From: Sphingobacterium phlebotomi
GTDB lineage: Bacteria; Bacteroidota; Bacteroidia; Sphingobacteriales; Sphingobacteriaceae
Direction: 5' to 3'
Assembly: GCF_008180195.1 (NCBI RefSeq)
Contig: NZ_VTAV01000001.1
Span: 868,001 to 932,000 of the forward strand
DNA: 64,000 bases
This document shows positions 45,979 through 55,131 of the stretch, piece by piece (positions within the stretch are counted from its first letter, which is position 1; each line of letters begins with the position of its first letter). The notes beneath the pieces are model-generated. The model ran no database searches and had not been told where the DNA came from. It worked only from the letters and a program-made list of their open reading frames with translations. A program made the translations under genes and the position numbers.

Positions 45979-47283
45979 ATGATACAAACATATGATGAGG
46001 TGATCGAGTATCTGTTTGCTCGACTGCCCATGTTTACCCGTGATGGTGCAAGCGCGATAAAGAAAGATATAGACAATACGGTGCGTTTTTGTCGGGCACT
46101 AGGCAATCCTCATACCCGATTTAAATCTATCCATGTCGCTGGGACAAACGGAAAAGGATCTACATCTCACCTGCTGGCTTCTGTTTTGGCTTCTGCCGGA
46201 TACAAAACTGGACTATACACATCACCTCATCTCGTCGATTTTAGAGAGCGCATCCGCATAAACGGAGCGATGATTCCACAAGCAAAGGTGATCGATTTTG
46301 TTAATCTAAACCGTTCCTTAATAGAAGAAATACAACCCTCTTTTTTTGAGGTGACAGTAGCTATGGCATTTGATTACTTTGCTGCGGAGCAGGTAGATGT
46401 TGCCATTGTTGAAGTGGGACTGGGAGGAAGGTTGGACAGCACCAATATTTTGCTTCCAGCATTATGCGTAATCACTAATATCGGAATGGATCATACCGAT
46501 TTGCTCGGAAATACGCTGGCAGAGATTGCAGGTGAGAAAGCGGGCATCATCAAACCGCAGGTGCCAGTCGTTCTATCGGAACGAGACGAAGCGATAGCTT
46601 ATGTCTTTGAACAAAAAGCACATGAATTAAAGGCTCCCCTACGTTTTGCCTCAACAGAATTAACGGTACAGGGTTATGAACGTCGTGGTAAAGGTTTGAT
46701 ATTAAGAATAGTGGATAACATACGTCACCGGACCAAAGAGATATACGTAGGGTTAGCGGGGCATTATCAACAAAAGAATATCCTAGGTGTATTGACTGCA
46801 GTGGATGAGCTGCGGAAACAAGGATGGGAAATTGGAGAAGAGCAGTTGTGTGAAGGCCTTGCTTATGTAGAACGGAATACCGGACTGCAGGGGAGATGGC
46901 AAACCTTATCAACAAATCCACTTATCATCTGTGATACGGGACATAATGAAGATGGTATTCGGGAAGTTATTGCCAATATACAGTCAACAGCGTATAAGGG
47001 CTTGCATATAATCATTGGTGTTATGCGGGATAAAGACATAAGCCACATGTTACCTCAACTCCCGAAAGAAGCCATCTATTATTTCTGTAACCCCGCTATG
47101 TCGCGAGCCTTGCCTGCGGATGAATTGCAAGATAGAGCAATACTATATGGTTTACAGGGAGAAGCCTACCCATCTGTAGATAACGCCTTGGCTTCAGCAA
47201 AAAAAGCCTTTCAGGAAGGTGATTTAATTTTTGTTGGAGGAAGTAATTTTGTGGTGGCGGAAGTGCTAAAAGAATGTAAATGA
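45979..47283 (+). CDS. folC: bifunctional dihydrofolate/folylpolyglutamate synthase
   Basis: Adds glutamate to dihydropteroate and to folates. The 434-residue Mur-ligase-like enzyme has the ATP loop HVAGTNGKGSTSH (52-64), the motif VEVGLGGRLDSTN, the carbamylated-lysine region GEKAGIIKPQVP, and the C-terminal-domain motif DTGHNEDG. It is the last gene of the plus-strand envelope run, and the convergent permease gene ends 6 bp away with no visible terminator between. Confidence 0.95.
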   Translation: MIQTYDEVIEYLFARLPMFTRDGASAIKKDIDNTVRFCRALGNPHTRFKSIHVAGTNGKGSTSHLLASVLASAGYKTGLYTSPHLVDFRERIRINGAMIPQAKVIDFVNLNRSLIEEIQPSFFEVTVAMAFDYFAAEQVDVAIVEVGLGGRLDSTNILLPALCVITNIGMDHTDLLGNTLAEIAGEKAGIIKPQVPVVLSERDEAIAYVFEQKAHELKAPLRFASTELTVQGYERRGKGLILRIVDNIRHRTKEIYVGLAGHYQQKNILGVLTAVDELRKQGWEIGEEQLCEGLAYVERNTGLQGRWQTLSTNPLIICDTGHNEDGIREVIANIQSTAYKGLHIIIGVMRDKDISHMLPQLPKEAIYYFCNPAMSRALPADELQDRAILYGLQGEAYPSVDNALASAKKAFQEGDLIFVGGSNFVVAEVLKECK

Positions 47284-47289
47284 TCGACC

Positions 47290-48384
47290 TTATTCGTTAT
47301 CCGTATTCATTGGAGGTGGATCGTTTTGTTGTGAGGTACGCGGACGACTGTAATCCCGCACAATGCCTTTCCCGTATTCATTGCTATATACTTTGACTAA
47401 TACCCCAATGGAAGAAAGAATTAACGGACCAAAAATAAGGCCTAGCATGCCAAAGAGATTCAATCCCAATAATACGCCGAATACCGTAATCATCGGCGGA
47501 ACATTTCCAATGGTTTTTAAGATGGTAAAGCGTAGAATATTATCGATACCGCCGACCAGAAAGAAACAATAAAGCGTTAGGCCAATGGCATTGCCGAGAG
47601 ATCCTGTTGCAAAAGCGATGAGGCAGATGGGGACGTAAATCGTCATCGTTCCCAAAATAGGGATGATAGAAGCTATTCCCGTCAGCAGTCCAAGTAGAAT
47701 ATAGCTTTCAACCCCGAAAATCCAATATCCTATCATCGCAACCACACCTTGGAAAAATCCGAGGATGGGGATGCCGAGTGCATTTGAACGCACCATCATA
47801 TTTACTTCATCCCATATTTCCTGTTTACTCATGCGGCTGAATGGAATAGCGCGATAAATCGTAATTTCCATCTTTTTCGCATGTACTTGCATAAAATATA
47901 AAACAAAGAGTGTTACAATAATATTGACCGCCACTTCTGCAACAGAATTTAAGATGCTCGGTACGTAGCGTGTCAAATTTTGTAAAAAGGTCAACAACGC
48001 CGCATCAGACATATCGATATCCCTTAAAAGAGGCTTATCAGACATGTATTCTTTTAACATATTGAACTTTTCGATGATCTCGTCGCGATTACCTAAAAAA
48101 CTGTTAAGTTGTGCAATCAGATAATCGATCAGTGCCCAGAGCGGAAGCACAATAAAGACGACTGATAGCACAATGAAAAAGATACTGGTCAACGATTTTT
48201 TCCAACCGCGAACATCAGTAAGATAAAAATAGGATTTGCGGAACAGGATATAAAGCGTAATGGCGCCCAAGAAACCAGGTAAATAGTATGATAGATTGCT
48301 GAAAACAAGAATCAATATCAACACAATGATAATGATCAGCATAATCTGATTGATGGAGTTATTGTTAATTTGTTTGTATTTCAT
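47290..48384 (-). CDS. AI-2E (PF01594) family membrane permease
   Basis: A 364-residue inner-membrane protein with about seven or eight hydrophobic segments. The family signatures are present in PILGFFQGVVAMIGYWIFG, GIASIIPILGTM and FGVLLGLNLFGMLGLIFGP. Members include AI-2 exporters and Na+/H+ antiporters, so the substrate cannot be given. The 90 bp upstream separate it from the SGNH hydrolase gene on the same strand. Confidence 0.9.
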   Translation of the reverse strand: MKYKQINNNSINQIMLIIIIVLILILVFSNLSYYLPGFLGAITLYILFRKSYFYLTDVRGWKKSLTSIFFIVLSVVFIVLPLWALIDYLIAQLNSFLGNRDEIIEKFNMLKEYMSDKPLLRDIDMSDAALLTFLQNLTRYVPSILNSVAEVAVNIIVTLFVLYFMQVHAKKMEITIYRAIPFSRMSKQEIWDEVNMMVRSNALGIPILGFFQGVVAMIGYWIFGVESYILLGLLTGIASIIPILGTMTIYVPICLIAFATGSLGNAIGLTLYCFFLVGGIDNILRFTILKTIGNVPPMITVFGVLLGLNLFGMLGLIFGPLILSSIGVLVKVYSNEYGKGIVRDYSRPRTSQQNDPPPMNTDNE

Positions 48385-48474
48385 GGTCTGTTACTATACC
48401 GCACAAAATACATAATTAGCATTAGTTTTCATCTATTTATTGTGTTTTTTCAATATCTCCTATTATTTGCATTT

Positions 48475-49545
48475 TTACTGCTGCAATATCTTTTCTATTT
48501 CCGGTTGAATGATTTTTATCATACGTTCAAAACCGACATCTGTCGGATGCGTACCGTCTACGGTGCCTTCATAATCGTCACCAATTAAATGATCTGCTGG
48601 CAGATAGAAGAGGTTTTTATAGCCTGCCGCAAGCAATCGTTCATATTCAGTTTTGAAATTGGCGTTCTGTTCGTATCGTTTTTTCTTCCATTCTAAATTA
48701 TAATTCCCGATTTGTCTGATAATACTCTCCATAAGGAGGATGGGCGTGTTAGGATGTGCTTTTCGAAGTTCCTGTACGAAAGCAAAAGTACGTTCCGTAA
48801 CCTGTTGGGGAGAACAGTTCGGTACACAATCCATGATAATGAGATCGACATCTTTGATATCATTTATCATTTGAGCAGCAGCCAGTTCCATACGTGCATT
48901 TCCACTGACCCCCATATTGATGACATCAGCATTGATGTTGCGGGAAATCTTGGCCGGATATGCCAGGCCCGGGCGACTGGCGGATGCACCATGCACGATG
49001 CTAGAACCATAGACGATTATTTTTTTATCATGCTGCTGCACCGTAGGGGAGAAGGTTGCATCTTCATCTATGCGTAGCTGAAATGACCGAAGTTCTTTAT
49101 AAAGCGGGAAATAAAGGAGGAACTCTTTCTCTGTTTTCTCCATGTTTTCCACCATGGTAAAACTGCTCTTCGCTTCTTTTAGATTGGGGCGTGCCACACC
49201 GGCAAAACGCCAACCATCCGGCTCTTTCACATAAGCATCAAACCCGCGGGACATGATGGCAGTGGAATTATTGCCTAATGCTGCATTGGCGGTTTCCCAG
49301 TCGATGGCAAGCTGGGTGCTATTCGTACGGAATGTGACAAACAGACCTGCGCCGTGCGTGTATAAATTCTTTACGGCGGGCGGAAGATTATGGTATTTTG
49401 CCGTGTCAATCCGATGGAAAGCCGGGCTTTCCGGAAACGCCCGCCCTTGAATAGTAAGTTTGGACGATGAGATGACTTGTTGGGCTTTTAACCCTGTAAG
49501 GCTGCTTAACAATGCGATAATAATAAGGAGGTATTTCGTTTGCAT
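48475..49545 (-). CDS. secreted SGNH/GDSL hydrolase
   Basis: A 356-residue exported esterase-like protein. I use the ATG at 49545, because it is followed by a good signal peptide (MQTKYLLIIIALLSSLTGLK-AQQ); a start 57 bp upstream would bury it. A beta-rich N-terminal domain is followed by an SGNH hydrolase with block I YGSSIVHG (Ser), block II MGVSGNA (Gly/Asn) and block V GTHPTDVGF (Asp/His). Related enzymes deacetylate polysaccharides; the substrate here is unknown. Confidence 0.85.
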   Translation of the reverse strand: MQTKYLLIIIALLSSLTGLKAQQVISSSKLTIQGRAFPESPAFHRIDTAKYHNLPPAVKNLYTHGAGLFVTFRTNSTQLAIDWETANAALGNNSTAIMSRGFDAYVKEPDGWRFAGVARPNLKEAKSSFTMVENMEKTEKEFLLYFPLYKELRSFQLRIDEDATFSPTVQQHDKKIIVYGSSIVHGASASRPGLAYPAKISRNINADVINMGVSGNARMELAAAQMINDIKDVDLIIMDCVPNCSPQQVTERTFAFVQELRKAHPNTPILLMESIIRQIGNYNLEWKKKRYEQNANFKTEYERLLAAGYKNLFYLPADHLIGDDYEGTVDGTHPTDVGFERMIKIIQPEIEKILQQ

Positions 49546-49582
49546 ATAAGATCGATTAGGTTTCTCAAACTTAGATAAAATA

Positions 49583-49615
49583 TTTTGTAATTTCAAATTC
49601 ATTATTGTACCTTTG
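49583..49615 (+). promoter_or_regulatory. promoter of the rplM-rpsI-rpsB operon
   Basis: TTTTG (49583-49587), a 20-bp spacer and TACCTTTG (49608-49615) fit the Bacteroidota consensus exactly. Transcription should start near 49621, leaving a leader of about 64 nt. Confidence 0.85.
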
Positions 49616-49619
49616 CAGA

Positions 49620-49643
49620 CCTTATTGTAGGGATTACAATAGG
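49620..49643 (+). promoter_or_regulatory. 5' leader hairpin of the ribosomal operon
   Basis: CCT(T)ATTGTA pairs with TACAATAGG (9 bp with one bulged T, short loop) at the very start of the predicted transcript. It could be a stability element or the binding site for autoregulation by L13 or S9; no known leader motif is recognised. Confidence 0.45.
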
Positions 49644-49684
49644 ATAGAACATTTTATTAATTATTTTTATTTAAGCAAAAGCAA

Positions 49685-50128
49685 GTGAATACGTTAAGTT
49701 ACAAAACTGTCTCTGCCAACAAAAACACCGTTAACAAGGAGTGGATTGTTGTTGACGCTGAAGGAGAGATTTTGGGGCGCTTGGCAAGCCAGATTGCGAA
49801 AGTGATTCGTGGTAAGCACAAGCCGGAGTTCACCCCACACGTAGACTGCGGAGATAACGTGATTGTTATCAATGCAGACAAAATTAAGTTGACTGGAAAC
49901 AAATTGAGCGACAAAGTGTATGTACGTTACACAGGCTACCCAGGTGGTCAGCGCTTTATTTCTCCAAAAGAGTTGTTGGCTAAACATCCAGAGCGCCTTG
50001 TCGAAAAAGCGGTTCGCGGAATGTTACCTAAAAACCGTTTAGGTCGTGAATTATTCAAAAACCTTTATGTTTATGCCGGCACAGAGCACAAACATGAAGC
50101 GCAAAAACCAAAACCAGTTAAATTTTAA
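49685..50128 (+). CDS. rplM: 50S ribosomal protein L13
   Basis: A 147-residue L13. Typical blocks are [53 protein letters not shown] and [20 protein letters not shown]. The start is GTG at 49685; no ATG fits the family N-terminus. It is the first gene of the rplM-rpsI-rpsB operon and lies 11 bp before rpsI. Confidence 0.97.
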   Translation: MNTLSYKTVSANKNTVNKEWIVVDAEGEILGRLASQIAKVIRGKHKPEFTPHVDCGDNVIVINADKIKLTGNKLSDKVYVRYTGYPGGQRFISPKELLAKHPERLVEKAVRGMLPKNRLGRELFKNLYVYAGTEHKHEAQKPKPVKF

Positions 50129-50139
50129 GGAGAGCAAAC

Positions 50140-50526
50140 ATGTCAACAACGAATACTTCAGGAAGAAGAAAAACAGCTGTTGCCCGCATTTACTTAACTG
50201 CTGGTAGCGGAAACATTACCGTAAATGGTAAAGATTATAAAGAATATTTCCCAACATTGCCATTGCAATACATCGTTACTCAATCTATCGAGGTAGCGGG
50301 TGTTGCTGGAAATTTTGATGTGAAAGTTAACGTTGATGGTGGTGGTGTCAAAGGCCAAGCCGAAGCTGTACGTTTAGCAATTGCTAAAGCTTTGGTGGAA
50401 CTAGACCCAGAAGTAAAACCAGCTCTACGTGCAAAAGGCTTGATGACACGCGACGACCGTATGGTAGAGCGTAAGAAACCAGGACGTCGTAAAGCACGTA
50501 GAAGATTCCAATTCAGTAAACGTTAA
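50140..50526 (+). CDS. rpsI: 30S ribosomal protein S9
   Basis: A 128-residue S9 with the N-terminal GRRKTAVARIYL block, GGGVKGQAEAVRLAIAKAL, and the basic C-terminal tail ending RRRFQFSKR that reaches the P-site. It is in the usual order after rplM. Confidence 0.97.
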   Translation: MSTTNTSGRRKTAVARIYLTAGSGNITVNGKDYKEYFPTLPLQYIVTQSIEVAGVAGNFDVKVNVDGGGVKGQAEAVRLAIAKALVELDPEVKPALRAKGLMTRDDRMVERKKPGRRKARRRFQFSKR

Positions 50527-50544
50527 TCAAAGGAGGATCAAAAA

Positions 50545-51351
50545 ATGGCAAGAACAACATATCAAGAATTATTGGATGCAGGTGTTCACTTTGGTCACCT
50601 TACTCGTAAGTGGGACCCGAAAATGGCGAAGTACATTTTCATGGAACGCAATGGTATCCACATTATCGACTTGAACAAAACTTTAACGAAATTAGAAGAA
50701 GCTGCTTCAGCTATCAAACAAATCGTAAAATCAGGTCGTAAAGTATTATTCGTAGCAACGAAAAAACAAGCAAAAGAAATTATCTTTGAGCAGGCGAAAG
50801 CAGTCAACATGCCTTTCGTTACCGAAAGATGGTTGGGTGGTATGCTTACGAACTTCGCTACAGTACGTAAGTCTATCAAGAAAATGTCTAACATCGACAA
50901 AATGCAAAAAGATGGTACTTATGCTGTATTATCTAAAAAAGAGAAGTTAATGATTCAACGTGAGCGCGTGAAGTTGGAAAACCTTTTAGGAGGTATTGCT
51001 GACTTGAACCGTTTACCTGCAGCTTTGTTCATCATCGATGTGAAAAAAGAGCACATCGCAGTTTCGGAAGCGATTAAGTTGAACATCCCTACTTTTGCAA
51101 TGGTAGATACCAACTCCGACCCTTCCAATATCGATTTCCCTATTCCGGCAAATGATGATGCTACAAAATCAATTAGCTTAATCGCGAGCATTATAGGAAA
51201 AGCTATTCAAGAAGGTTTGGACGAACGCAAACGTGATAAAGAAGAAGAGGCTGAAAAAGAAGCTGTAGCTGCTAAAGCTGCGGTAGATAACGGTGAAGCT
51301 GAAGAAGCTAACACTGGAAAACGTCCTCGCAAAGCAAAAGACGGAGAATAA
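50545..51351 (+). CDS. rpsB: 30S ribosomal protein S2
   Basis: A 268-residue S2 with LLDAGVHFGHLTRKWDPKM, ERWLGGMLTNF, and FIIDVKKEHIAVSEA followed by the DTNSDP motif. A charged C-terminal extension (EEEAEKEAVAAKAAVDNGEA) is common in Bacteroidota. A terminator follows, then tsf. Confidence 0.97.
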   Translation: MARTTYQELLDAGVHFGHLTRKWDPKMAKYIFMERNGIHIIDLNKTLTKLEEAASAIKQIVKSGRKVLFVATKKQAKEIIFEQAKAVNMPFVTERWLGGMLTNFATVRKSIKKMSNIDKMQKDGTYAVLSKKEKLMIQRERVKLENLLGGIADLNRLPAALFIIDVKKEHIAVSEAIKLNIPTFAMVDTNSDPSNIDFPIPANDDATKSISLIASIIGKAIQEGLDERKRDKEEEAEKEAVAAKAAVDNGEAEEANTGKRPRKAKDGE

Positions 51352-51370
51352 TATCCTCTCCGTATGGAAG

Positions 51371-51444
51371 CCGGATAAACAAGTGTTAGCCTTTATGAAG
51401 CCCCGCTTCACGGAGTCTACATAAGTTTGTCCGGTTTTCTTTTA
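51371..51444 (+). terminator. terminator after rpsB (long-loop hairpin)
   Basis: CCGGATAAAC (51371-51380) pairs with GTTTGTCCGG (51425-51434) around a 44-nt loop that itself contains TGAAGC...GCTTCA. TTTTCTTTTATTT follows. It probably separates rpsB from tsf; partial read-through is possible. Confidence 0.65.
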
Positions 51445-51530
51445 TTTAACAAAAGTTTAATGCCTGCGTTGCATATATATGCTATACTTGTCAGGCTGTC
51501 GAATCGTAAAATTATTAAAGAAATAAAAAC

Positions 51531-52367
51531 ATGTCAGTACAAATTTCTGCATCAGATGTAAACAAATTGCGTCAACAAACTGGCGCTGGTATGATGGATT
51601 GTAAAAAAGCATTAGTAGAATCAAATGGTGATTTCGAAGCTGCTATCGACTACTTGCGTAAAAAGGGCGCTAAAGTGGCTGCTAGTCGTCAGGATCGTGA
51701 TTCTAACGAAGGTGTAGTTGTCGCTAAGGCTACTGCTGATGGTAAATCAGGTATCGTAGTAGAAGTGAACTGTGAAACAGACTTCGTGGCAAAAAATGCA
51801 GACTTCGTAGCTTTCGCAGAAAAAATCGCTGATGTTGCTTTGCAAAACAGACCTGCTTCCGTAGAGGAGCTAAAAGATTTGGAATTAGATGGCAAAAAAA
51901 TTGCCGATGCTTTAATTGAGCAAACAGGTGTAATCGGCGAGAAAATCGATGTTTCTAAATATGAATTTGTTTCTGCTGAGAAAGTGGTAGCTTATATCCA
52001 CGGAAACTACCGTTTAGGTGTATTGGTTGGTCTTTCTGCTGATGCCACTGGTGCTGATGAAGCTGGAAGAGATGTGGCCATGCAAATAGCCGCGATGAAC
52101 CCTATTGCGATCGATAAAGATGGTGTAGACCAAGAGACTGTTGACCGCGAAATCGCTATCGCTAAAGAGCAAATTATCGCAGAAGGTAAACCAGCTGAGA
52201 TGGCGGAAAAAATTGCACAAGGTAAATTGAACAAATTCTTCAAAGATACGACTTTGTTGAATCAAGAGTTTGTAAAAGACTCTTCTAAAAATATAGCGCA
52301 ATTCTTGGATTCTGTTTCTAAAGGATTAACTGTTACGGCTTTCAAACGCGTACAGTTAGGAGCGTAA
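51531..52367 (+). CDS. tsf: translation elongation factor Ts
   Basis: A 278-residue EF-Ts, the exchange factor for EF-Tu. The N-terminal domain has VNKLRQQTGAGMMDCKKAL, and the core has VEVNCETDFVAKN and VAYIHGNYRLGVLV. The C-terminal part is the usual helical module (FFKDTTLLNQEFVKD). It follows rpsB after 179 bp, with its own predicted promoter region and a terminator after it. Confidence 0.97.
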   Translation: MSVQISASDVNKLRQQTGAGMMDCKKALVESNGDFEAAIDYLRKKGAKVAASRQDRDSNEGVVVAKATADGKSGIVVEVNCETDFVAKNADFVAFAEKIADVALQNRPASVEELKDLELDGKKIADALIEQTGVIGEKIDVSKYEFVSAEKVVAYIHGNYRLGVLVGLSADATGADEAGRDVAMQIAAMNPIAIDKDGVDQETVDREIAIAKEQIIAEGKPAEMAEKIAQGKLNKFFKDTTLLNQEFVKDSSKNIAQFLDSVSKGLTVTAFKRVQLGA

Positions 52368-52417
52368 TTTGCAGGGGCAAAAGATATTTTGCCCAAATAC
52401 AGAAAATAAAAGATATA

Positions 52418-52450
52418 GCCTGTCCATTATTCGGACGGGCTTTTGTTTTT
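52418..52450 (+). terminator. terminator after tsf
   Basis: GCCTGTCC/GGACGGGC (8 bp, one G-T pair) is followed by TTTTGTTTTT. A second hairpin, GGGCAAAA/TTTTGCCC, lies just upstream at 52375-52394. Confidence 0.85.
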
Positions 52451-52565
52451 ATGCTTAATTTTAAAATTTAACCTATTTTAAGATACAAACACTAAACTTT
52501 TACTTTTTTTTGTCATCTTTATAAAGTGGGGCTTTGTTCCATTAGTATAACAGGAAGGAATTTGA

Positions 52566-54281
52566 ATGAATATGTATAAGAAAATAGCTTGTATAGGACT
52601 ACTTGCCGTCGCAGGGTTGTTTTGCACATTGGATATTTATGCACAACAGGGACAAATTGGGGAGAAGCCTTATAAGCAATTGTTGGTTGAGGTGGAGGGG
52701 AAACTCCGCACGGGAGATTTTGCAGGAGCTATAGAAAAGCTGGATGATATCCTCGCAAAATATCCCGATGCAGCAGAAGTGTATTACGCAAAGGCACTTT
52801 TATACGGACAGGCCCGTAATTTTGATGTCGCTATTCCATTGACGGAGAAAGCCTTAGAGATAGAACCTGAAAATATGCTATATCTCAACTATCTTGTGGA
52901 ATTGAATAAAAGTCAAGGAGATGTGGCGGCGGCTATTCCAGTCATTAATCGTGCGATTAGTGTTTATCCAGACAACGCATCTCTATACCGGGAAAAGATG
53001 CTATTGTTGCATGCTTCGAAGCAATCGGACGAAGCGTTAAAGGTATATGATGAAGCGGTTGCTAAATTTGGAGATTCCGATACCTTGGATGTTATGAAAG
53101 CAGAAATGTTGGTTGATTTGGATAGGAAGCAAGAGGCAGAAAAAATACTGTTGCCACAAGTCCAAAATAATTCCAGTCTTCGTCAAGTGTATAGTACATT
53201 GGGATTCATTTATATGGATAGGAGCTCAAGCAAACAGGCTATACAAATATTGGAGAAAGGATTAAAGAATACGAACGACCACTTGTTGTATTTAGATCTT
53301 GCAGATGCGTATACTGCAGGAAAAAAAGATAGACTGGCCTTTGAGTCATTGCGAAAAGCATTTGAATCTACAGATGTCAACTACATGGATAAACATCGTG
53401 TCATGTTTACTTTGCTGAGCGGGAAGTCCGAGTTGGCGTTGGAACAGATTCAAGATTTGGCAAATATATTAGTATTGAAACATCCCCGAATTGCAGACAG
53501 CCATGTGGCGAAAGGAGATGTGCTTTGGCGAAGAGGAAATTTGCAGGAAGCACGGTCGTTATTTCTTACCGCAGTGGGGCTCAACAGGGCACACATAGAC
53601 GCCTGGCGTATGTTAATGAATGTGGAAATGGCACTTAATGAGGTAGATCAAGCTGTTGACCACGGTTTGGAAGCATTAGAAGCAAATCCTAATAATCCAA
53701 TGCTTCTATACTTCACAGGATTGGCGTATATGGTCAAAGATGATGGGGAGAATGCCCGCAAACTGATGGAAGCTGCATTGGATAATAGCGGAAAAGAAAA
53801 TACGTATTTGCAATCGCTTATCTACGCAGGTCTTGGTGATTTATATCATAAGTTGGACATGGCCGAGGTGTCTGATGTGGCTTATGAAGAGGCTATTAAA
53901 CTAGATAGCACAAATGCAACCGCCATGAACAATTATGCGTATTATCTGGCGGAACGGAATGATAAATTGGAATTGGCGGAAAAGCTTTCCCGACAATCTA
54001 ACGAGTTAGAACCGGGCTCGAGTACCTTTCAAGATACATATGCATGGGTACTCTTTAAGCAGGAAAATTATAAAGAGTCGCTGAAGTGGATGGAAAAAGC
54101 TGTTCGTGGCTCTTCTCCTTCGGCAGTACTTTATGAACATTATGGCGATATATTATTTAAAGCAGGTAATAGCAAGGAAGCCTTAAGACAATGGGAGAAA
54201 GCCCTGGCGATGAGTGATGGGAGTGGCATAGATGTGGAAAAGTTAAAGTCAAAAATAGCAACGAAAAGTTATGTGGAGTAG
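52566..54281 (+). CDS. periplasmic TPR protein
   Basis: A 571-residue protein with a signal peptide (to about DIYAQQ) and at least ten tetratricopeptide repeats (for example AEVYYAKALLYGQARNFDVA and YEHYGDILFKAGNSKEALRQ). It overlaps the DUF4292 lipoprotein gene by 11 nt, so the two are translationally coupled. The pair is conserved in Bacteroidota ahead of an EnvC-like gene and probably serves envelope assembly; no specific function is known. Confidence 0.85.
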   Translation: MNMYKKIACIGLLAVAGLFCTLDIYAQQGQIGEKPYKQLLVEVEGKLRTGDFAGAIEKLDDILAKYPDAAEVYYAKALLYGQARNFDVAIPLTEKALEIEPENMLYLNYLVELNKSQGDVAAAIPVINRAISVYPDNASLYREKMLLLHASKQSDEALKVYDEAVAKFGDSDTLDVMKAEMLVDLDRKQEAEKILLPQVQNNSSLRQVYSTLGFIYMDRSSSKQAIQILEKGLKNTNDHLLYLDLADAYTAGKKDRLAFESLRKAFESTDVNYMDKHRVMFTLLSGKSELALEQIQDLANILVLKHPRIADSHVAKGDVLWRRGNLQEARSLFLTAVGLNRAHIDAWRMLMNVEMALNEVDQAVDHGLEALEANPNNPMLLYFTGLAYMVKDDGENARKLMEAALDNSGKENTYLQSLIYAGLGDLYHKLDMAEVSDVAYEEAIKLDSTNATAMNNYAYYLAERNDKLELAEKLSRQSNELEPGSSTFQDTYAWVLFKQENYKESLKWMEKAVRGSSPSAVLYEHYGDILFKAGNSKEALRQWEKALAMSDGSGIDVEKLKSKIATKSYVE

Positions 54282-55053
54282 AGTAGTTTTGTTGGTGATG
54301 GTAGGTGCGTTGGTTTTTACTTCATGTAAAACGAAACGAAAAATAGCGATGCCATCTCCTGATACACCAACGGAAATCAGCGCAGCTAGTGCGGCAAGTA
54401 TCAAGACTTTTGAATTGAATAACCTGGATTTTCATACGTTTTCTGGACGAGCAAAAGCAAAAATCGAGATGGGCAAGAATATACACGACGTCACATTGAA
54501 TGTTCGGATAGAACGAAATAAAGCTATTTGGTTGTCTGTTACAGCAATATTGGGTGTTGAAGTGGCGCGCGTTTTGATTACACCAGACAGTGTTAAGATA
54601 CTCAATAAATTGCAAGGAGAATACATCGCTAAACCGTTTGCATATATATATAATTATACAAACCAAGGTATTACGTTTACTACATTGCAGGATCTGCTCA
54701 TGGCAAATGTTTCCTCGAATTTATTACGTACCAATAATGTACAGGTGGCCAGCACTACGGATGAGTTTATTGTGGTTGGGATTAAAGATCAACTTTCTTA
54801 TCAATATCGGATAAACCAGGAAAACAGACCTTTCAACTTTGTCTTGCAGGAAGTGGGGGGTACAAACAATCTCGAAGCTTTTTATGGAGATTATGCTAAA
54901 ACCGAAGGGTATAATTTTCCACAGAATATAGCGTTAAATATCATAGGGGGGGAAGTTTCGTTAAAAGCACAATTGGGATATAACCGTGTATCTTTTAATG
55001 AAAATGTAGACATGCCCTTTTCTGTTTCTAGCAGATACAAAGTAATAAATTAG
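54271..55053 (+). CDS. DUF4292 lipoprotein
   Basis: A 260-residue lipoprotein (lipobox VFTSC, Cys20) of the DUF4292 family. The middle (FSGRAKAKIEMGKNIHDVTL, AIWLSVTAILGVEVARVLIT) resembles the LolA/LolB-like fold, so a LolB-like role in lipoprotein insertion is possible; this is inference. It overlaps the TPR gene upstream. The EnvC-like gene starts 78 bp downstream, behind its own −7 box. Confidence 0.85.
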   Translation: MWSRVVLLVMVGALVFTSCKTKRKIAMPSPDTPTEISAASAASIKTFELNNLDFHTFSGRAKAKIEMGKNIHDVTLNVRIERNKAIWLSVTAILGVEVARVLITPDSVKILNKLQGEYIAKPFAYIYNYTNQGITFTTLQDLLMANVSSNLLRTNNVQVASTTDEFIVVGIKDQLSYQYRINQENRPFNFVLQEVGGTNNLEAFYGDYAKTEGYNFPQNIALNIIGGEVSLKAQLGYNRVSFNENVDMPFSVSSRYKVIN

Positions 55054-55085
55054 TGATTATCACAATAAAAGCACAAAATAATCTT

Positions 55086-55093
55086 TATTTTTG
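55086..55093 (+). promoter_or_regulatory. −7 box (TATTTTTG) of the EnvC-like gene
   Basis: TATTTTTG fits TAnnTTTG, with the start codon at 55132. Transcription would begin near 55100, which supports the internal ATG at 55132 over the in-frame ATG at 55105. No clear TTTG lies upstream. Confidence 0.55.
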
Positions 55094-55131
55094 TAGGCTT
55101 ATTATTGCCGAAATATAGAGAAAAACGGTTC

